Assembly: GCA_030064985.1 (NCBI GenBank)
Contig: JASJDV010000007.1
Span: forward strand, 1 to 48,139
Reading direction: 5' to 3'
DNA from: Simkaniaceae bacterium
GTDB taxonomy: Bacteria; Chlamydiota; Chlamydiia; Chlamydiales; Simkaniaceae
DNA: 48,139 nt
Position 1 is the stretch's first letter. The number at the start of each line of letters is the position of its first letter. Made by a program: the position numbers and the translations under genes. This document shows, one piece after another, positions 29,530 to 38,292 of this stretch. The notes under the pieces are model-generated. The model was not told where the DNA came from. It did not search any database and was given only the letters and a program-made list of their open reading frames with translations.

Positions 29530-30228
29530 CTAACTAAGAGCCATTGAATTAATATCTATTTTCAGTCCAGGCCCCATCGTTGAAGATAGGAAAAGTGAAC
29601 ATAAATACTGCCCCTTTGCGGTAGCTGGCTTCGCCTTTAAAATTGCATTTAAGAGTGACTCAATATTTTCAACAAGTTGATCCTTGGTAAAAGAAAGTTT
29701 GCCAACTAGATTATTAACAACACTGTTTTTATCAACTTTAAATGCAATTTTTCCTTTCTTTAAATCTTCTACAGCCTTTTTTACATCTGTTGCAACTGTT
29801 CCTGCTTTTGGTGTAGGCATTAATCCTCGAGGCCCAAGAATTTTCCCAAGTTTACCGACTTCGCGCATCATGTCAGGAGTAGCAACAATCGCGTCAAAAT
29901 CTGTCCATCCACCCTTTATTTTATCAATCAGCTCTTGATCACCTGCACGATCAGCGCCAGCACTGAGTGCTTCCTTTACTTTATCACCTCTAGCAAAAGC
30001 AATCACACGGATTGTTTTGCCCGACCCATGAGGTAAAAAAACAGTGCTTCGGATTTGCTGATCAGATTTTTTGGGATCCACGCCAATTCTAAGAGCAATT
30101 TCTACAGATTCATCAAATTTTGCCGTGGGCACTTTCTTGAGAACTTCCACAGCAGCACCAAGTGCGTAGCTTTTTTCTTTATCTACTAGTTCCTGTGTTT
30201 TTTTAAATTTTTTACTTCTTTTCGTCAT
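29530..30228 (-). CDS. rplA: 50S ribosomal protein L1
   Basis: L1 forms the mobile stalk near the E site and often represses its own operon by binding the mRNA. SVEIALRIGVDPKKSDQQIR, VFLPHGSGKT, LGKILGPRGLMPTPKAGTV and a C-terminal GPGLKID stretch define it. The length of 232 is normal. It starts 3 nt after rplK ends. Confidence 0.97.
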   Translation of the reverse strand: MTKRSKKFKKTQELVDKEKSYALGAAVEVLKKVPTAKFDESVEIALRIGVDPKKSDQQIRSTVFLPHGSGKTIRVIAFARGDKVKEALSAGADRAGDQELIDKIKGGWTDFDAIVATPDMMREVGKLGKILGPRGLMPTPKAGTVATDVKKAVEDLKKGKIAFKVDKNSVVNNLVGKLSFTKDQLVENIESLLNAILKAKPATAKGQYLCSLFLSSTMGPGLKIDINSMALS

Positions 30229-30231
30229 TTC

Positions 30232-30660
30232 TTAGCCCTTTATGATATCCACGCCCATAGATCTAGCAGTTCCTTCAACAATTCTCATAGCAGCATCCAT
30301 GGATCGAACCCTAAGGTCTGGTTTCTTCTTTTCAGCAATTTTTTTTATTTGCTCTTTTGTGAGTGTACCCACTTTATCTCTATTAGGAACGCCAGACCCC
30401 TTTTCAATTCCCAGTTCCTTTAAGATCATCTTTGCCATTGGGGGCTGTTTCGTAATGAAAGTAAAGCTTTTATCGGTAAAAACTGAAATTTCAACAGGAA
30501 GGACATCGCCTACCTTGTCTTGAGTCCTAGCATTGTAGTCCTTGCAGAAAGCCATAATGTTTAACCCAGCAGCACCAAGTGCGGGTCCAATAGGTGGCGC
30601 AGGGCTTGCTTTGCCTGCAGAAATTTGTAGTTTAATTTTCTTTTCTAGTTTCTTCGCCAT
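30232..30660 (-). CDS. rplK: 50S ribosomal protein L11
   Basis: L11 of the GTPase-associated centre. The N-terminal [19 protein letters not shown] and the C-terminal [29 protein letters not shown] match the family exactly in order. The length of 142 is standard. It lies between nusG and rplA. Confidence 0.97.
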   Translation of the reverse strand: MAKKLEKKIKLQISAGKASPAPPIGPALGAAGLNIMAFCKDYNARTQDKVGDVLPVEISVFTDKSFTFITKQPPMAKMILKELGIEKGSGVPNRDKVGTLTKEQIKKIAEKKKPDLRVRSMDAAMRIVEGTARSMGVDIIKG

Positions 30661-30669
30661 GACTTTTCC

Positions 30670-31227
30670 TTATTCTATTTCTGCATCGATCGGTGCTTCT
30701 TCAACTTGCCAAAACTCTAGATCATCAACGCGAGTATCACGACCAAAAATGGAGACCATGACACTGAGTTTTCCCTTATCATGATTGACCTCTTCGACTG
30801 TTCCCATAAAATTAACAAAGACACCATCTGTAATTTTAATGTTTTCACCGACTCGAATCTTATTTTTGTAGGCAACCTCACCTTGTCGAGCTTGTAAGTC
30901 GTGTAGAATCTCAGCAACTTTTGCCTCAGATAAAGGAACGGGTTTACCACCTCCTAGAAAATCAATAACTCCGTTTGTTTGCTTGACATACATCCAGGAT
31001 TCATTTGTTAGTTTCATTTTGACTAGAGCATAGCCGGGCCAAAGACGTTTTTCACTGATTTTTTGTTCACCACGCTTGACTTCAGCAACATTTTCAGTTG
31101 GCACGATGACTTCAAAAACACTATCAATCATACCAGCTGAAGCGCGATTATCTTCAAGATTCTTTTTAACTTTTTTCTCTTGCCCCGATATAACCTGAAT
31201 AACAAACCATTGACCTTCCATACTCAA
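30670..31227 (-). CDS. nusG: Transcription termination/antitermination factor NusG
   Basis: NusG couples RNA polymerase to Rho or the ribosome. The NGN domain (QWFVIQVISGQEKKVKKNLE, then WPGYALVKM) and the C-terminal KOW domain (GDGVF-type loop ITDGVFVNFMGTVEEVNHDKGKLSVMV) are present over 185 residues. Two starts compete. The TTG at 31227 has AGGAG six bases upstream, and the ATG at 31221 has it twelve bases upstream. Spacing favours TTG. The box lies inside secE. Confidence 0.95.
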   Translation of the reverse strand: MSMEGQWFVIQVISGQEKKVKKNLEDNRASAGMIDSVFEVIVPTENVAEVKRGEQKISEKRLWPGYALVKMKLTNESWMYVKQTNGVIDFLGGGKPVPLSEAKVAEILHDLQARQGEVAYKNKIRVGENIKITDGVFVNFMGTVEEVNHDKGKLSVMVSIFGRDTRVDDLEFWQVEEAPIDAEIE

Positions 31228-31228
31228 A

Positions 31229-31501
31229 TTAAGCTCCTATTGATCGCACAAGATTCCCAATTCCATCTAGGATCAGGCGAATGAACAAATCCACAAGATA
31301 AATACCAATTCCCAGGACAAAAATCGATCCGATAACAATTTTTCCGCAGGTTTTAAGTTCGTCTTTACTGGTCCAGGAGACTTTCTTCATTTCTTCTTTC
31401 ATATCTTGAAAGAATTTTCCCTTTCCTTTCCCTTTTTTTTTCTTTATGGCGTTCAAGCCTACTATTTTTTGTGAAACCATCATATTTGGTTTTTTCTTCA
31501 T
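31229..31501 (-). CDS. secE: Preprotein translocase subunit SecE
   Basis: Single-span subunit of the SecYEG channel. FFQDMKEEMKKVSWTSKDELK is the typical amphipathic stretch before the membrane helix (about residues 55-80). The basic N-terminal extension is Lys/Gly rich. The length of 90 is normal. It sits between tRNA-Trp and nusG, the order tuf, tRNA-Trp, secE, nusG being common. Confidence 0.94.
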   Translation of the reverse strand: MKKKPNMMVSQKIVGLNAIKKKKGKGKGKFFQDMKEEMKKVSWTSKDELKTCGKIVIGSIFVLGIGIYLVDLFIRLILDGIGNLVRSIGA

Positions 31502-31551
31502 TGAGTCCTAATTTGTTCTTACAAGCAAGCCTTCAAGGGGCTTTCTATAAC

Positions 31552-31624
31552 CGAGTGCGGAGGGATTCGAACCCCCGACCGGCGACTTTGGAGATCGCTG
31601 CTCTACCAACTAAGCTACACACCC
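31552..31624 (-). tRNA. tRNA-Trp (anticodon CCA)
   Basis: The cloverleaf has acceptor GGGTGTG/CGCACTC with two G-T pairs, D arm TAGCTTAGTTGGTAGAGCA, anticodon stem GCGAT/GTCGC around loop CTCCAAA, and a T arm with GGTTCGAATCC. The discriminator is G, and no CCA is encoded. It lies between tuf and secE. Confidence 0.95.
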
Positions 31625-31644
31625 AAACTGCTTTTTTGAGCACT

Positions 31645-31676
31645 TGTAAAGAGGCTTAGTTTTTAGCCTCTTTACA
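31645..31676 (-). terminator. Hairpin between tuf and tRNA-Trp
   Basis: TGTAAAGAGGCT and AGCCTCTTTACA form a perfect 12-bp stem with an eight-base loop, 18 nt beyond the tuf stop and 20 nt before tRNA-Trp. There is no U tract after it on the minus strand, so it may be a processing or partial termination site and not a full intrinsic terminator. Confidence 0.5.
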
Positions 31677-31693
31677 TCAATTGCTTTATGCGA

Positions 31694-32878
31694 TTACTCG
31701 ATAATCTTGGTAATTGTTCCAGCACCAATCGTTCTACCACCTTCACGGATGGCAAAGCGCATTCCTTCTTCCATTGCTACAGGGCTAATCAATGCACCGG
31801 TCAATTCTACATTATCTCCAGGCATGACCATCTCAGTTCCTTCTGAAAGGGTTACTGTTCCAGTCACATCTGTTGTTCGGATGTAAAACTGGGGACGATA
31901 TCCAGTGAAAAATGGCTTGTGTCTACCCCCTTCTTCCTTCTTAAGGATATAGACTGTTCCCTTAAACTTGGTATGAGGTGTGCATGAACCAGGAGCAGCA
32001 AGAACCATCCCCCTTTCGATATCATTTTTCTCAACACCACGAAGAAGAACACCAACGTTTTCTCCAGCGCGCGCGTCATCGAGTTGTTTATTAAACATTT
32101 CCAATCCTGTTGCAACACTCTCACGCGTATCGCGAAGACCAACAATCTCAATTTTATCATTAAGTTTAATAATCCCTTTCTCTACACGCCCCGTTGCAAC
32201 AGTGCCTCGTCCAGAAATGGAGAAAACATCCTCAACTGGCATAAGAAAAGGCTTGTCAACTTCACGCGCAGGTGTTGGGATCTTTTCATCAACAGCTTTC
32301 ATGAGCTCATCAATGCTTTTTTCCCACTCTACATTGCCTTCAAGAGCTTTTAACGCAGATCCACGGATGATAGGGCAATCTTTGTAACCTTGAGCTTCTA
32401 ACATTTCGCCAATTTCCATTTCAACGAGTTCTACAAGCTCTTCGTCCTCTTTGCTGATTTGGTCCATTTTATTAAGAAAGACGACAATAGATGGCACTCC
32501 CACCTGTCTAGCGAGAAGAACGTGTTCTTTTGTTTGTGGCATCGGTCCATCTGTTGCACCTACAACAAGAATCGCACCGTCCATTTGAGCTGCACCCGTT
32601 ACCATGTTCTTGACATAGTCGGCGTGTCCAGGACAGTCTACGTGAGCGTAGTGACGGTTATCAGTTTCATATTCAACGTGGGTTGAATTAATTGTGATCC
32701 CACGCGCCTTCTCTTCAGGACTGTTATCAATGGAGGCGTAATCACGAAGCTTTGCTCCACCCTTTTTTGCAAGGTGTGAAGTAATTGCCGCTGTTAAAGT
32801 TGTCTTACCGTGATCGACGTGCCCAATAGTCCCAATATTCACATGGGGCTTGTTCCTTTGAAATGCTTCTTTAGCCAT
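31694..32878 (-). CDS. tuf: Elongation factor Tu
   Basis: GTPase that brings aminoacyl-tRNA to the ribosome. [10 protein letters not shown] (G1, about residues 19-28), RGITIN (switch 1), [11 protein letters not shown] (G3), NKMDQ (G4) and GSALKAL (G5) are present. Domains 2 and 3 follow, to ITKIIE at the end. At 394 residues it is full length. CGGAGGATAACTAC precedes the ATG. It is the only tuf copy in the window. Confidence 0.98.
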   Translation of the reverse strand: MAKEAFQRNKPHVNIGTIGHVDHGKTTLTAAITSHLAKKGGAKLRDYASIDNSPEEKARGITINSTHVEYETDNRHYAHVDCPGHADYVKNMVTGAAQMDGAILVVGATDGPMPQTKEHVLLARQVGVPSIVVFLNKMDQISKEDEELVELVEMEIGEMLEAQGYKDCPIIRGSALKALEGNVEWEKSIDELMKAVDEKIPTPAREVDKPFLMPVEDVFSISGRGTVATGRVEKGIIKLNDKIEIVGLRDTRESVATGLEMFNKQLDDARAGENVGVLLRGVEKNDIERGMVLAAPGSCTPHTKFKGTVYILKKEEGGRHKPFFTGYRPQFYIRTTDVTGTVTLSEGTEMVMPGDNVELTGALISPVAMEEGMRFAIREGGRTIGAGTITKIIE

Positions 32879-32939
32879 TGTAGTTATCCTCCGCTTAGGC
32901 TCCTATCATATATCAATTTCAATTTAGCTGTATTTTCTA

Positions 32940-33011
32940 TGCCCAGAATAGGAATTGAACCTACGACCTTTTGCTTACCATGCAAATGCTCTACCCCTGA
33001 GCTATCTGGGC
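32940..33011 (-). tRNA. tRNA-Thr (anticodon GGT)
   Basis: The acceptor GCCCAGA/TCTGGGC, the D arm TAGCTCAGGGGTAGAGCA, the anticodon stem TTTGC/GCAAA around loop ATGGTAA, and the T arm GGTTCAATTCC fold well. The discriminator is A, and no CCA is encoded. It lies ahead of tuf and is probably co-transcribed with it. Confidence 0.95.
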
Positions 33012-33135
33012 ACTTTAACTTAAGAGTTAACTTCCTATTTCATCTTGATTTCATAACGTGAGATGAAATAAAACAGCGTATACACTTACAGTTTTCCGGC
33101 GAGTGCATTAGAGCTTAACTACGAGCAAAAAAAAA

Positions 33136-33170
33136 TGCAACCATTAATCTAGTAGTTGCAATCTTTTTTT
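33136..33170 (+). terminator. Terminator-like hairpin with T tract
   Basis: TGCAAC and GTTGCA form a six-base-pair stem with a 13-base loop. It is preceded by an A tract and followed by ATCTTTTTTT on the plus strand, and the A tract would give a U run on the minus strand. No plus-strand gene lies before it, so it may end the minus-strand infA transcript instead. Confidence 0.45.
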
Positions 33171-33484
33171 CCACACTCTTTTTTCTTAAGAATTAAGCAA
33201 AGCTATCATTAGACTTAAAAAATTTCTTTTTTTTACCCTGGATTTTCATCTTTAGAGCCAAGCCAACGAAAGAGGAAACTATATTTTTAGCATCTTCTTT
33301 TTGTTGAATTTACCTGAGCCTGACAGGCTTTTAATCTAAAAAAACTTAAAGAGTGGGATAAGCAATCAAAAGTTTGCGTAGAATCTTGCAACAACCGAAC
33401 AAAGACAACCATTTAACCAAATATCCAAAACACTTAGCAAAGGAAACGGTTTGCCTTTCCTACATCTAAAGTTTCAAGCTCGGA

Positions 33485-33513
33485 TTACATGAACTAAGTA
33501 AGAGTTCATGTAA
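33485..33513 (-). terminator. Strong hairpin downstream of infA
   Basis: TTACATGAACT and AGTTCATGTAA form a perfect 11-bp stem with a seven-base loop about 50 nt beyond the infA stop. No U tract follows on the minus strand. It could protect the infA transcript end or terminate weakly. Confidence 0.45.
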
Positions 33514-33563
33514 AGGACTTTTTCAAAAATGGGCATCAGATGGAGCAATTGTAAGATAAAGAT

Positions 33564-33782
33564 TTATCTTTGACGATAGATGATCCGCGCTTTTGATAAA
33601 TCGTAAGGAGACATTTCAACTTTAACAGTATCTCCCACAAAAACACGAATATTACGCATACGCATTTTTCCGCAAAGGTGTGCGTGGACAGTCATTCCAT
33701 TTTCCAGGGCCACTCTGAATGTCATATTTGGGAGAAGTTCTTCTACGGTCCCTTCTAGCTTAATCGTGTCTTCTTTTGACAT
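33564..33782 (-). CDS. infA: Translation initiation factor IF-1
   Basis: IF-1 binds the ribosomal A site during initiation. The OB-fold protein has the family hallmarks [20 protein letters not shown] and the later [22 protein letters not shown]. The length of 72 is standard. It stands apart from the spc/alpha ribosomal operon here, in the neighbourhood of tuf, as I recall for Chlamydia. Confidence 0.97.
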   Translation of the reverse strand: MSKEDTIKLEGTVEELLPNMTFRVALENGMTVHAHLCGKMRMRNIRVFVGDTVKVEMSPYDLSKARIIYRQR

Positions 33783-33908
33783 ATTCTTTTTCGTTTCTAT
33801 CTGTTCAATGCCCAGATCATATATAAAAGCTTATTTTATCCAAAGGAAAAAATTTTTGATAATAATTATATTAAATATGGATAAATCAATAACAAAGTTA
33901 GAAAAATT

Positions 33909-34390
33909 ATGGAACTCATAGCGGCTATCCAAAATCACTCTGGGCAAGGCTAGGAGCCTTCTTCTGACTACCGATACCAAAAATATTCAAAGATAAAATC
34001 TTTAGATATAGTAAATTTCGATATGGTCAGAGAGAAGGTTTATAAAATAGGCGCTATCCTTCTCAATGAGATCGCTGCTCCAACTGCAGTTGGAGTCCTC
34101 GCAATCCTGGGGCTATCCTTATTCTTGCAGGATTAATGGCTAGCTTAGCCCTCGATAAGAGGAAGCAAGCATCTACCGACGCATGTTCTACTGATAACTT
34201 TGGTTCATGAGAAACTAATAGTTACCTTGAATCTTTTCAAGGGCAAGCCTTGGACCTCTACTCAAATAGCTTCTACACCCATTTAGATCAGCCAAAAAGA
34301 AATTAGACAGTTTGCAAACTCATCGGTATGGATTCAACAAGCATTGCTCAAGAATTTCTTTCTAAGACCATAAAAGTTGCAGACAGCTAA
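33909..34390 (+). pseudogene. Decayed membrane-protein gene, family unknown
   Basis: A nearly continuous reading starts at ATG 33909. It runs through an early TAG (near 33951), reads VREKVYKIGAILLNEIAAPT and a hydrophobic stretch, then must shift frame near 34110. It continues as AILILAGLMASLALDKRKQ, then through a TGA (near 34208) and a TAG (near 34303) to a final TAA at 34388. The translated pieces look protein-like, with one long hydrophobic span in the middle and polar ends. A single hydrophobic hairpin of this kind recalls chlamydial inclusion-membrane proteins, but that is inference. I cannot name a family, and chance cannot be excluded. Confidence 0.4.
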
Positions 34391-34465
34391 ATGGATTTAA
34401 AATTGGGGTACTTTAAAATCAATTTAGCTATAGGTAGTCTTCTAACGCAGAATTTTTTGCCAGCT

Positions 34466-34678
34466 TTAGTTTGAAAGATGAACCTCCTTCGAATTAAATT
34501 TTTTATTTGATTTCTTCAGTTGTTGAACAGATTTTTCAGTCTCTTTTTGAACCCTTTTCTTATAAGACAATGTGATCAACAAGAGACTGAAAACGGTGAC
34601 AAAAAGTGTGGAATAAAAAAAATATCTTTCATTCGAGATAGGTTCACTGGTGAATAATATAGGCTTAACCTTATAATC
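34466..34678 (-). pseudogene. Remnant frame of a small single-span membrane protein
   Basis: An uninterrupted minus-strand frame of 70 codons has no start codon before its hydrophobic helix (FYSTLFVTVFSLLLITLSY). The helix is followed by KKRVQKETEKSVQQLKKS. It abuts the sufE start on the other strand, so its 5' end has probably been lost. The KSVQ part is repeated at 35133-35178. Confidence 0.35.
34505..34550. repeat. Direct repeat copy 1 flanking sufE
   Basis: This 46-base stretch is almost the same as 35133-35178, with about four or five mismatches by eye. Both copies lie in the same orientation, one on each side of sufE. Read on the minus strand, each encodes a QKE-x-EKSVQ-x-LK-x-SN-type peptide. 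Confidence 0.75.
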
Positions 34679-34684
34679 TCAGGT

Positions 34685-35113
34685 ATGGAATTTAGTCGTT
34701 GTTTAGATAAGCAAAAGAAAATAAAAAAGCATTTCCTTTCTTTAACATCTCAAGAAGAACGGTATCAAAAGATCATTGAATTGGGTCAAAATGCTCCCAA
34801 AATGGCTACCGAAGATCAAGTGGAAGAAAACCTCGTAGCAGGCTGTCAAAGCCTCCTATACCTCAAGATTAGATGCCAAAAGGGCAAGCTCTCCCTTCAA
34901 ACAAGTTCTAATGCTTTGATTTCTGCAGGACTCGCGCAACTTCTAGTCCAGATCTATAATGGTGAATCTCCTGAGGCTATTTTTACACACCCTCCACACT
35001 TTTTTAAAGAGATAGGTCTTTTAGAGTCTCTTTCTCCAAGCCGAGCTAATGGCCTTAAGAGCCTTTACCAAAAACTTCAAAAAGAAAGTTTAAAATTTCT
35101 TGTCTCCAAGTAA
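34685..35113 (+). CDS. sufE: SufE-family sulfur acceptor protein
   Basis: SufE takes persulfide sulfur from a SufS-type cysteine desulfurase for iron-sulfur cluster assembly. The acceptor cysteine lies in LVAGCQSLLYL (C54), the family hallmark. The C-terminal helices (HPPHFFKEIGLLESLSPSRANGLKSLYQKL) fit. The length of 142 is typical. A TATAAT lies only 7 nt before the ATG, so the mRNA may be nearly leaderless. No other suf gene is in the window. Confidence 0.92.
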   Translation: MEFSRCLDKQKKIKKHFLSLTSQEERYQKIIELGQNAPKMATEDQVEENLVAGCQSLLYLKIRCQKGKLSLQTSSNALISAGLAQLLVQIYNGESPEAIFTHPPHFFKEIGLLESLSPSRANGLKSLYQKLQKESLKFLVSK

Positions 35114-35123
35114 TTTTTTCGTA

Positions 35124-35264
35124 TCATTTTCCATTTGATTCCTTCAGTTCTTGAACAGATTTTTCAGCTTCTTTTTGATCACATTGTCCATAACACAAGG
35201 GTTCAAGAAAGGTTGAATCTCTCGAATATTCATGAATGGATCTAGCTTTTAATGATAGACACAT
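35124..35264 (-). CDS. Possible small protein sharing a repeat with the 34.5-kb remnant
   Basis: An ATG frame of 46 residues overlaps the last codons of the HEAT-repeat gene and ends with KEAEKSVQELKESNGK. That ending is homologous to the remnant on the other side of sufE. The first half (with LEPLCYGQCD) is not shared. It could be translated by coupling to the upstream gene, or it could be a relic of the same duplication. There is no independent evidence for expression. Confidence 0.3.
   Translation of the reverse strand: MCLSLKARSIHEYSRDSTFLEPLCYGQCDQKEAEKSVQELKESNGK
35133..35178. repeat. Direct repeat copy 2 flanking sufE
   Basis: Second copy of the 46-base repeat described at 34505-34550, in the same orientation, on the 3' side of sufE. 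Confidence 0.75.
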
Positions 35265-36955
35265 TGGATGAGAGCAGAAGCCGCCATCACTTTCAAGGTT
35301 TGATAAGGTTCTTCTAAAAGCTTTAATAAAAATGGAATGGAGATTTTATCTCCTATGTGTCCAAGCGCTCCTAGAATATTTATTTTCAGTTCACGATCTA
35401 CAAGGTAATAGGCCTCTTGTAAAATTTCAACCGCATCAGTCTCTCCCCCTACTAGGGCTAGAACAAGGGCTGCTTGGACTCGAATCGTTTTGTCCTCTTC
35501 TTTTAGAAGGTCTCGAATCATTTCAAAAGCACCCTCTTCCCCTTCTTTGAGAAGTGTTATAGAAGCTGCATAAGTGATTCCAAAAACATCTTGAGTCAAA
35601 AAGCTTTTAACAGCTTCTTCTGCTTGAGGATGTTTTAAAACAGCAAGCATTCCCAGAATTTCTAAGCAGGTTAAACGATCAACCATCGTAGGATATTGAG
35701 AAACTTGCGGAATATGGCAAGTCTTTGATGGAGCTAAGACTTTACATAAAGGGTTTTGAGAGGAATCCCACATGAGTTTTCCTTTTCCAAGGATGAGAAA
35801 GGTATAGAGAACATCAGAAAATCTTTGATCATCTACTCCTTGACCTATTGTACCGAGAGCAAGATTTGCTTTTACAAAAGGATCTGGAGTCATTTTTAAA
35901 ACTTTTTCTCCTAAGTGCTTTCCTACAAGACCTATTCTTCCTAAGACAAATGCTGCCAATCGACGCGTAGACTCATCTTTGGAATAAACCCATTTGCGTA
36001 CAATTTGCAATGCTGTTTCAGGCGCGTACCTCGAAACAATCCAGGCAGCAGTTAATGAAACAGGCGGATTAGGATCCTCAGTTAGATCAATAATTTTTGA
36101 TAGAATTTCAGGCTTTAATGTTTTTAATCCTAAAAAGTTCAAAGTATTTAGAGCAGCAATTCTTACGTCCGAACAAGGATCTGTGAGAAGCTTTTCAACA
36201 AGAAAAGATTGTTCTTTTAGATCGAGATGAGCAACGATTTGGCAAGCTAGATGGCGGAGGCCTGCCCGCTTGGATTCTGAGAGTGTTAGAAGTTCTTGTT
36301 CCCCTACTTCATCATAGATATTCACGAGAGAAGCGATTGCTGCTCCTTTTTCTTCTGCAGTCGTTCGTGAATGGATGATCATGCGCTTTAAAGGCTCTTT
36401 GACTTCTTTAACTTCCATAGCTCCAAGCGCCTGAATAATCTCTAAACGAACAAACCATATTTTCTCAGAAACTAAGAGTCGTTTTAAGGCATCGATGAGT
36501 CTTCCATCGCGGTAGCGAGGAGAAAGTTTAACTGCTATAGTGCGGAGAATTGCATTAGAGGAGCTGAGCCCTCTAAGAAGCATTTCTGTAGCTCTAACAT
36601 CATCGGTATAATAGGCACTCATTAATGATGCAATACTGACGAGAGATTGAGAAGAATTTTCAAAACGTTCAATGACACCCCAGGCGAGGGTTTCAATAAG
36701 ATCAGAATCTTGCTCTTTATTATCGAGGTGACTTGAATAAGAAATTGCTTCGGTGTCTTTGCCGTTTTCTGATAAGGCTCTGATATAGACTTTTTTTACC
36801 CCCTCTGAGCTGGGATAAATCTGCAAGCTCTTTTCACACTCTTTTTGAGCCGCGGAATAATCATGGATCAAAAGATGAGAATACACTCTTTTTATCGCTT
36901 CACTCTCTGAAGCTGAAAGAACTGAAAAACAGAGAAGTACAATTAAATATTTCAT
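35249..36955 (-). CDS. Exported HEAT-repeat protein
   Basis: An N-terminal signal peptide (MKYLIVLLCFSVLSASES) is followed by a short TPR-like region. Many HEAT-type helical pairs then run from about residue 130 to the end, for example LEIIQALGAMEVKEVKEPL, IQAALVLALVGG-like and ILGALGHIGDKISIPFL stretches. Such solenoids bind other proteins. It overlaps the upstream HIT gene by 4 nt (ATGA). It resembles in position C. trachomatis CT384, from memory. The function is unknown. Confidence 0.8.
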   Translation of the reverse strand: MKYLIVLLCFSVLSASESEAIKRVYSHLLIHDYSAAQKECEKSLQIYPSSEGVKKVYIRALSENGKDTEAISYSSHLDNKEQDSDLIETLAWGVIERFENSSQSLVSIASLMSAYYTDDVRATEMLLRGLSSSNAILRTIAVKLSPRYRDGRLIDALKRLLVSEKIWFVRLEIIQALGAMEVKEVKEPLKRMIIHSRTTAEEKGAAIASLVNIYDEVGEQELLTLSESKRAGLRHLACQIVAHLDLKEQSFLVEKLLTDPCSDVRIAALNTLNFLGLKTLKPEILSKIIDLTEDPNPPVSLTAAWIVSRYAPETALQIVRKWVYSKDESTRRLAAFVLGRIGLVGKHLGEKVLKMTPDPFVKANLALGTIGQGVDDQRFSDVLYTFLILGKGKLMWDSSQNPLCKVLAPSKTCHIPQVSQYPTMVDRLTCLEILGMLAVLKHPQAEEAVKSFLTQDVFGITYAASITLLKEGEEGAFEMIRDLLKEEDKTIRVQAALVLALVGGETDAVEILQEAYYLVDRELKINILGALGHIGDKISIPFLLKLLEEPYQTLKVMAASALIQCVYH

Positions 36956-37287
36956 GCCACGTCGCCAAGGGATTTTCCACCGATTAAATGAAAATGGAGG
37001 TGAAAAACCGATTGTCCTGCCTTAGCTCCAATATTTGTCAGCAATCGATAATTGTCTGCAACATCAAATTTCTTGGAGAGGTCTTGGGCCACATGGATGA
37101 TTTCTTGAATGATCGAAAGGTCTTCTTTAGGAATCTCTTGAAGACTTGGATATTCTTTTTTAGGAATTAAAAGAAGGTGTACGGGAGCTTTAGGATTGAT
37201 ATCTTTGATAACGATTATTTTTTCATTTTCATAGACTTTATCTGCTGGAAGGTCTCCCTTGATAATCTTACCAAAAATCGTACTCAT
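36952..37287 (-). CDS. HIT-family (HinT-like) nucleotide hydrolase
   Basis: Histidine-triad protein that hydrolyses nucleoside phosphoramidates and similar nucleotides. The triad HLHFHLIGG is at residues 96-104 (H96, H98, H100), and the IFGKIIKGDLPADKVYENE opening is typical. The length of 111 is normal. It overlaps the MYG1 gene upstream and the HEAT gene downstream by 4 nt each, so the three form one operon. Confidence 0.94.
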   Translation of the reverse strand: MSTIFGKIIKGDLPADKVYENEKIIVIKDINPKAPVHLLLIPKKEYPSLQEIPKEDLSIIQEIIHVAQDLSKKFDVADNYRLLTNIGAKAGQSVFHLHFHLIGGKSLGDVA

Positions 37288-38177
37288 TTTTTTCTCTTTT
37301 GAATGTAGTCCAATGCTTTAAGAGCATCTTCTTTTGTTTCCCAAACGGAGATGAAACGTTTTTTATGACAAAAAACAGCTCCAGAGATTCCCGATTTTTT
37401 CTTGAGATCGTCATCTATAAGACCGGCCCATTCTTTTGGCATTGGTACACGGACTTGCATCCGCTTATCATGACTAGGAGGAATTCCTCTAAGCTTCCAC
37501 TGACTGCCAATGGGCATGACAATGAACTCAGCAGGATGCCTTTTCCCTCCAAGCTCAAAAAAGGATTCGATCCAGGGTATGGACTTTTCAAAAATCATCA
37601 CCTTTTGTTGTTTTTTCATGACGGTTTGAATCTTGCCGCGACATTCTTGAATGTAGTGATATTTTTCTAAAAGGCGTTTTAAGTAACCGAGACAAAAGTC
37701 AACGGCTTGAAAAAATGCGGCATTAAAGACTTTTGCACTTGAATCATGACGAATAGGAACAAAGTTTGCAATCAAGGAAGAAAAAGAACAATGCCCCACC
37801 ATTGGCGTTGCTTTTCCATTGTCGATTGCATCAACTCCCATCACAAGTGAACGATTAAAATAACTGTAAAGTTTCTTGTCGATGATGTTTTCATCTTTGA
37901 GATGTTTTAAGATCATTCCAGCGCTACTTAAAGAACCGTTATAATCTGATTGATGATGATCAAACCGTTTAATTTTAGGCTTATAAACCCCACCCACATC
38001 ACAAACATACTCACAACTACTTAACTTTTTTACATGACGACTTCGAACAATTTTTTCCTTGTCGATGAGGTTAAAGAGAAGTAATAGCGCACATGCGGTC
38101 ACTTCATCAGCATGGAAGCTCCCATTATGAGTTCCAAAACTACGGAGTCTGATTGGGGGTTTTTCCATAATTTGCAT
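37284..38177 (-). CDS. MYG1/UPF0160 family metal-dependent hydrolase
   Basis: DHH-like family whose eukaryotic member MYG1 is an exonuclease. The metal-binding motifs are visible: GTHNGSFHADEV (H17, H22, D24), DVGGVYKPKIKRFDHHQ, and later GVDAIDNG. The 297 residues are somewhat shorter than eukaryotic members. It is the first gene of the MYG1-HIT-HEAT operon. AAGAG lies upstream of the ATG. The substrate in chlamydiae is unknown to me. Confidence 0.88.
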   Translation of the reverse strand: MQIMEKPPIRLRSFGTHNGSFHADEVTACALLLLFNLIDKEKIVRSRHVKKLSSCEYVCDVGGVYKPKIKRFDHHQSDYNGSLSSAGMILKHLKDENIIDKKLYSYFNRSLVMGVDAIDNGKATPMVGHCSFSSLIANFVPIRHDSSAKVFNAAFFQAVDFCLGYLKRLLEKYHYIQECRGKIQTVMKKQQKVMIFEKSIPWIESFFELGGKRHPAEFIVMPIGSQWKLRGIPPSHDKRMQVRVPMPKEWAGLIDDDLKKKSGISGAVFCHKKRFISVWETKEDALKALDYIQKRKK

Positions 38178-38292
38178 GATTTTAACTCTTGAAAATTAAT
38201 TGCTCAAGGAGAAAGATGGTAGCGATAAAGACGATTCATTACCAGTATTGACTCTAAATAAACTCAAAACATAGGTAATACTACACAGACTC

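Larger units (their letters stand above)
33013..33563. other. Intergenic region between tRNA-Thr and infA
   Basis: No open frame with family features is present. The region holds two hairpins, listed separately, and a small AGCCT/AGGCT hairpin followed by TTTT near 33316-33332. A six-base inverted repeat (TTAACT/AGTTAA) sits at about 33014-33029, just beside tRNA-Thr. The promoter of the tuf operon should lie in its left part, but I cannot place it with confidence. Confidence 0.4.

Noticed and set aside
31980-32387. 135-codon plus-strand frame opposite tuf
   Set aside because: Shadow of tuf; Ser/Thr/Arg-rich composition and no start signal.
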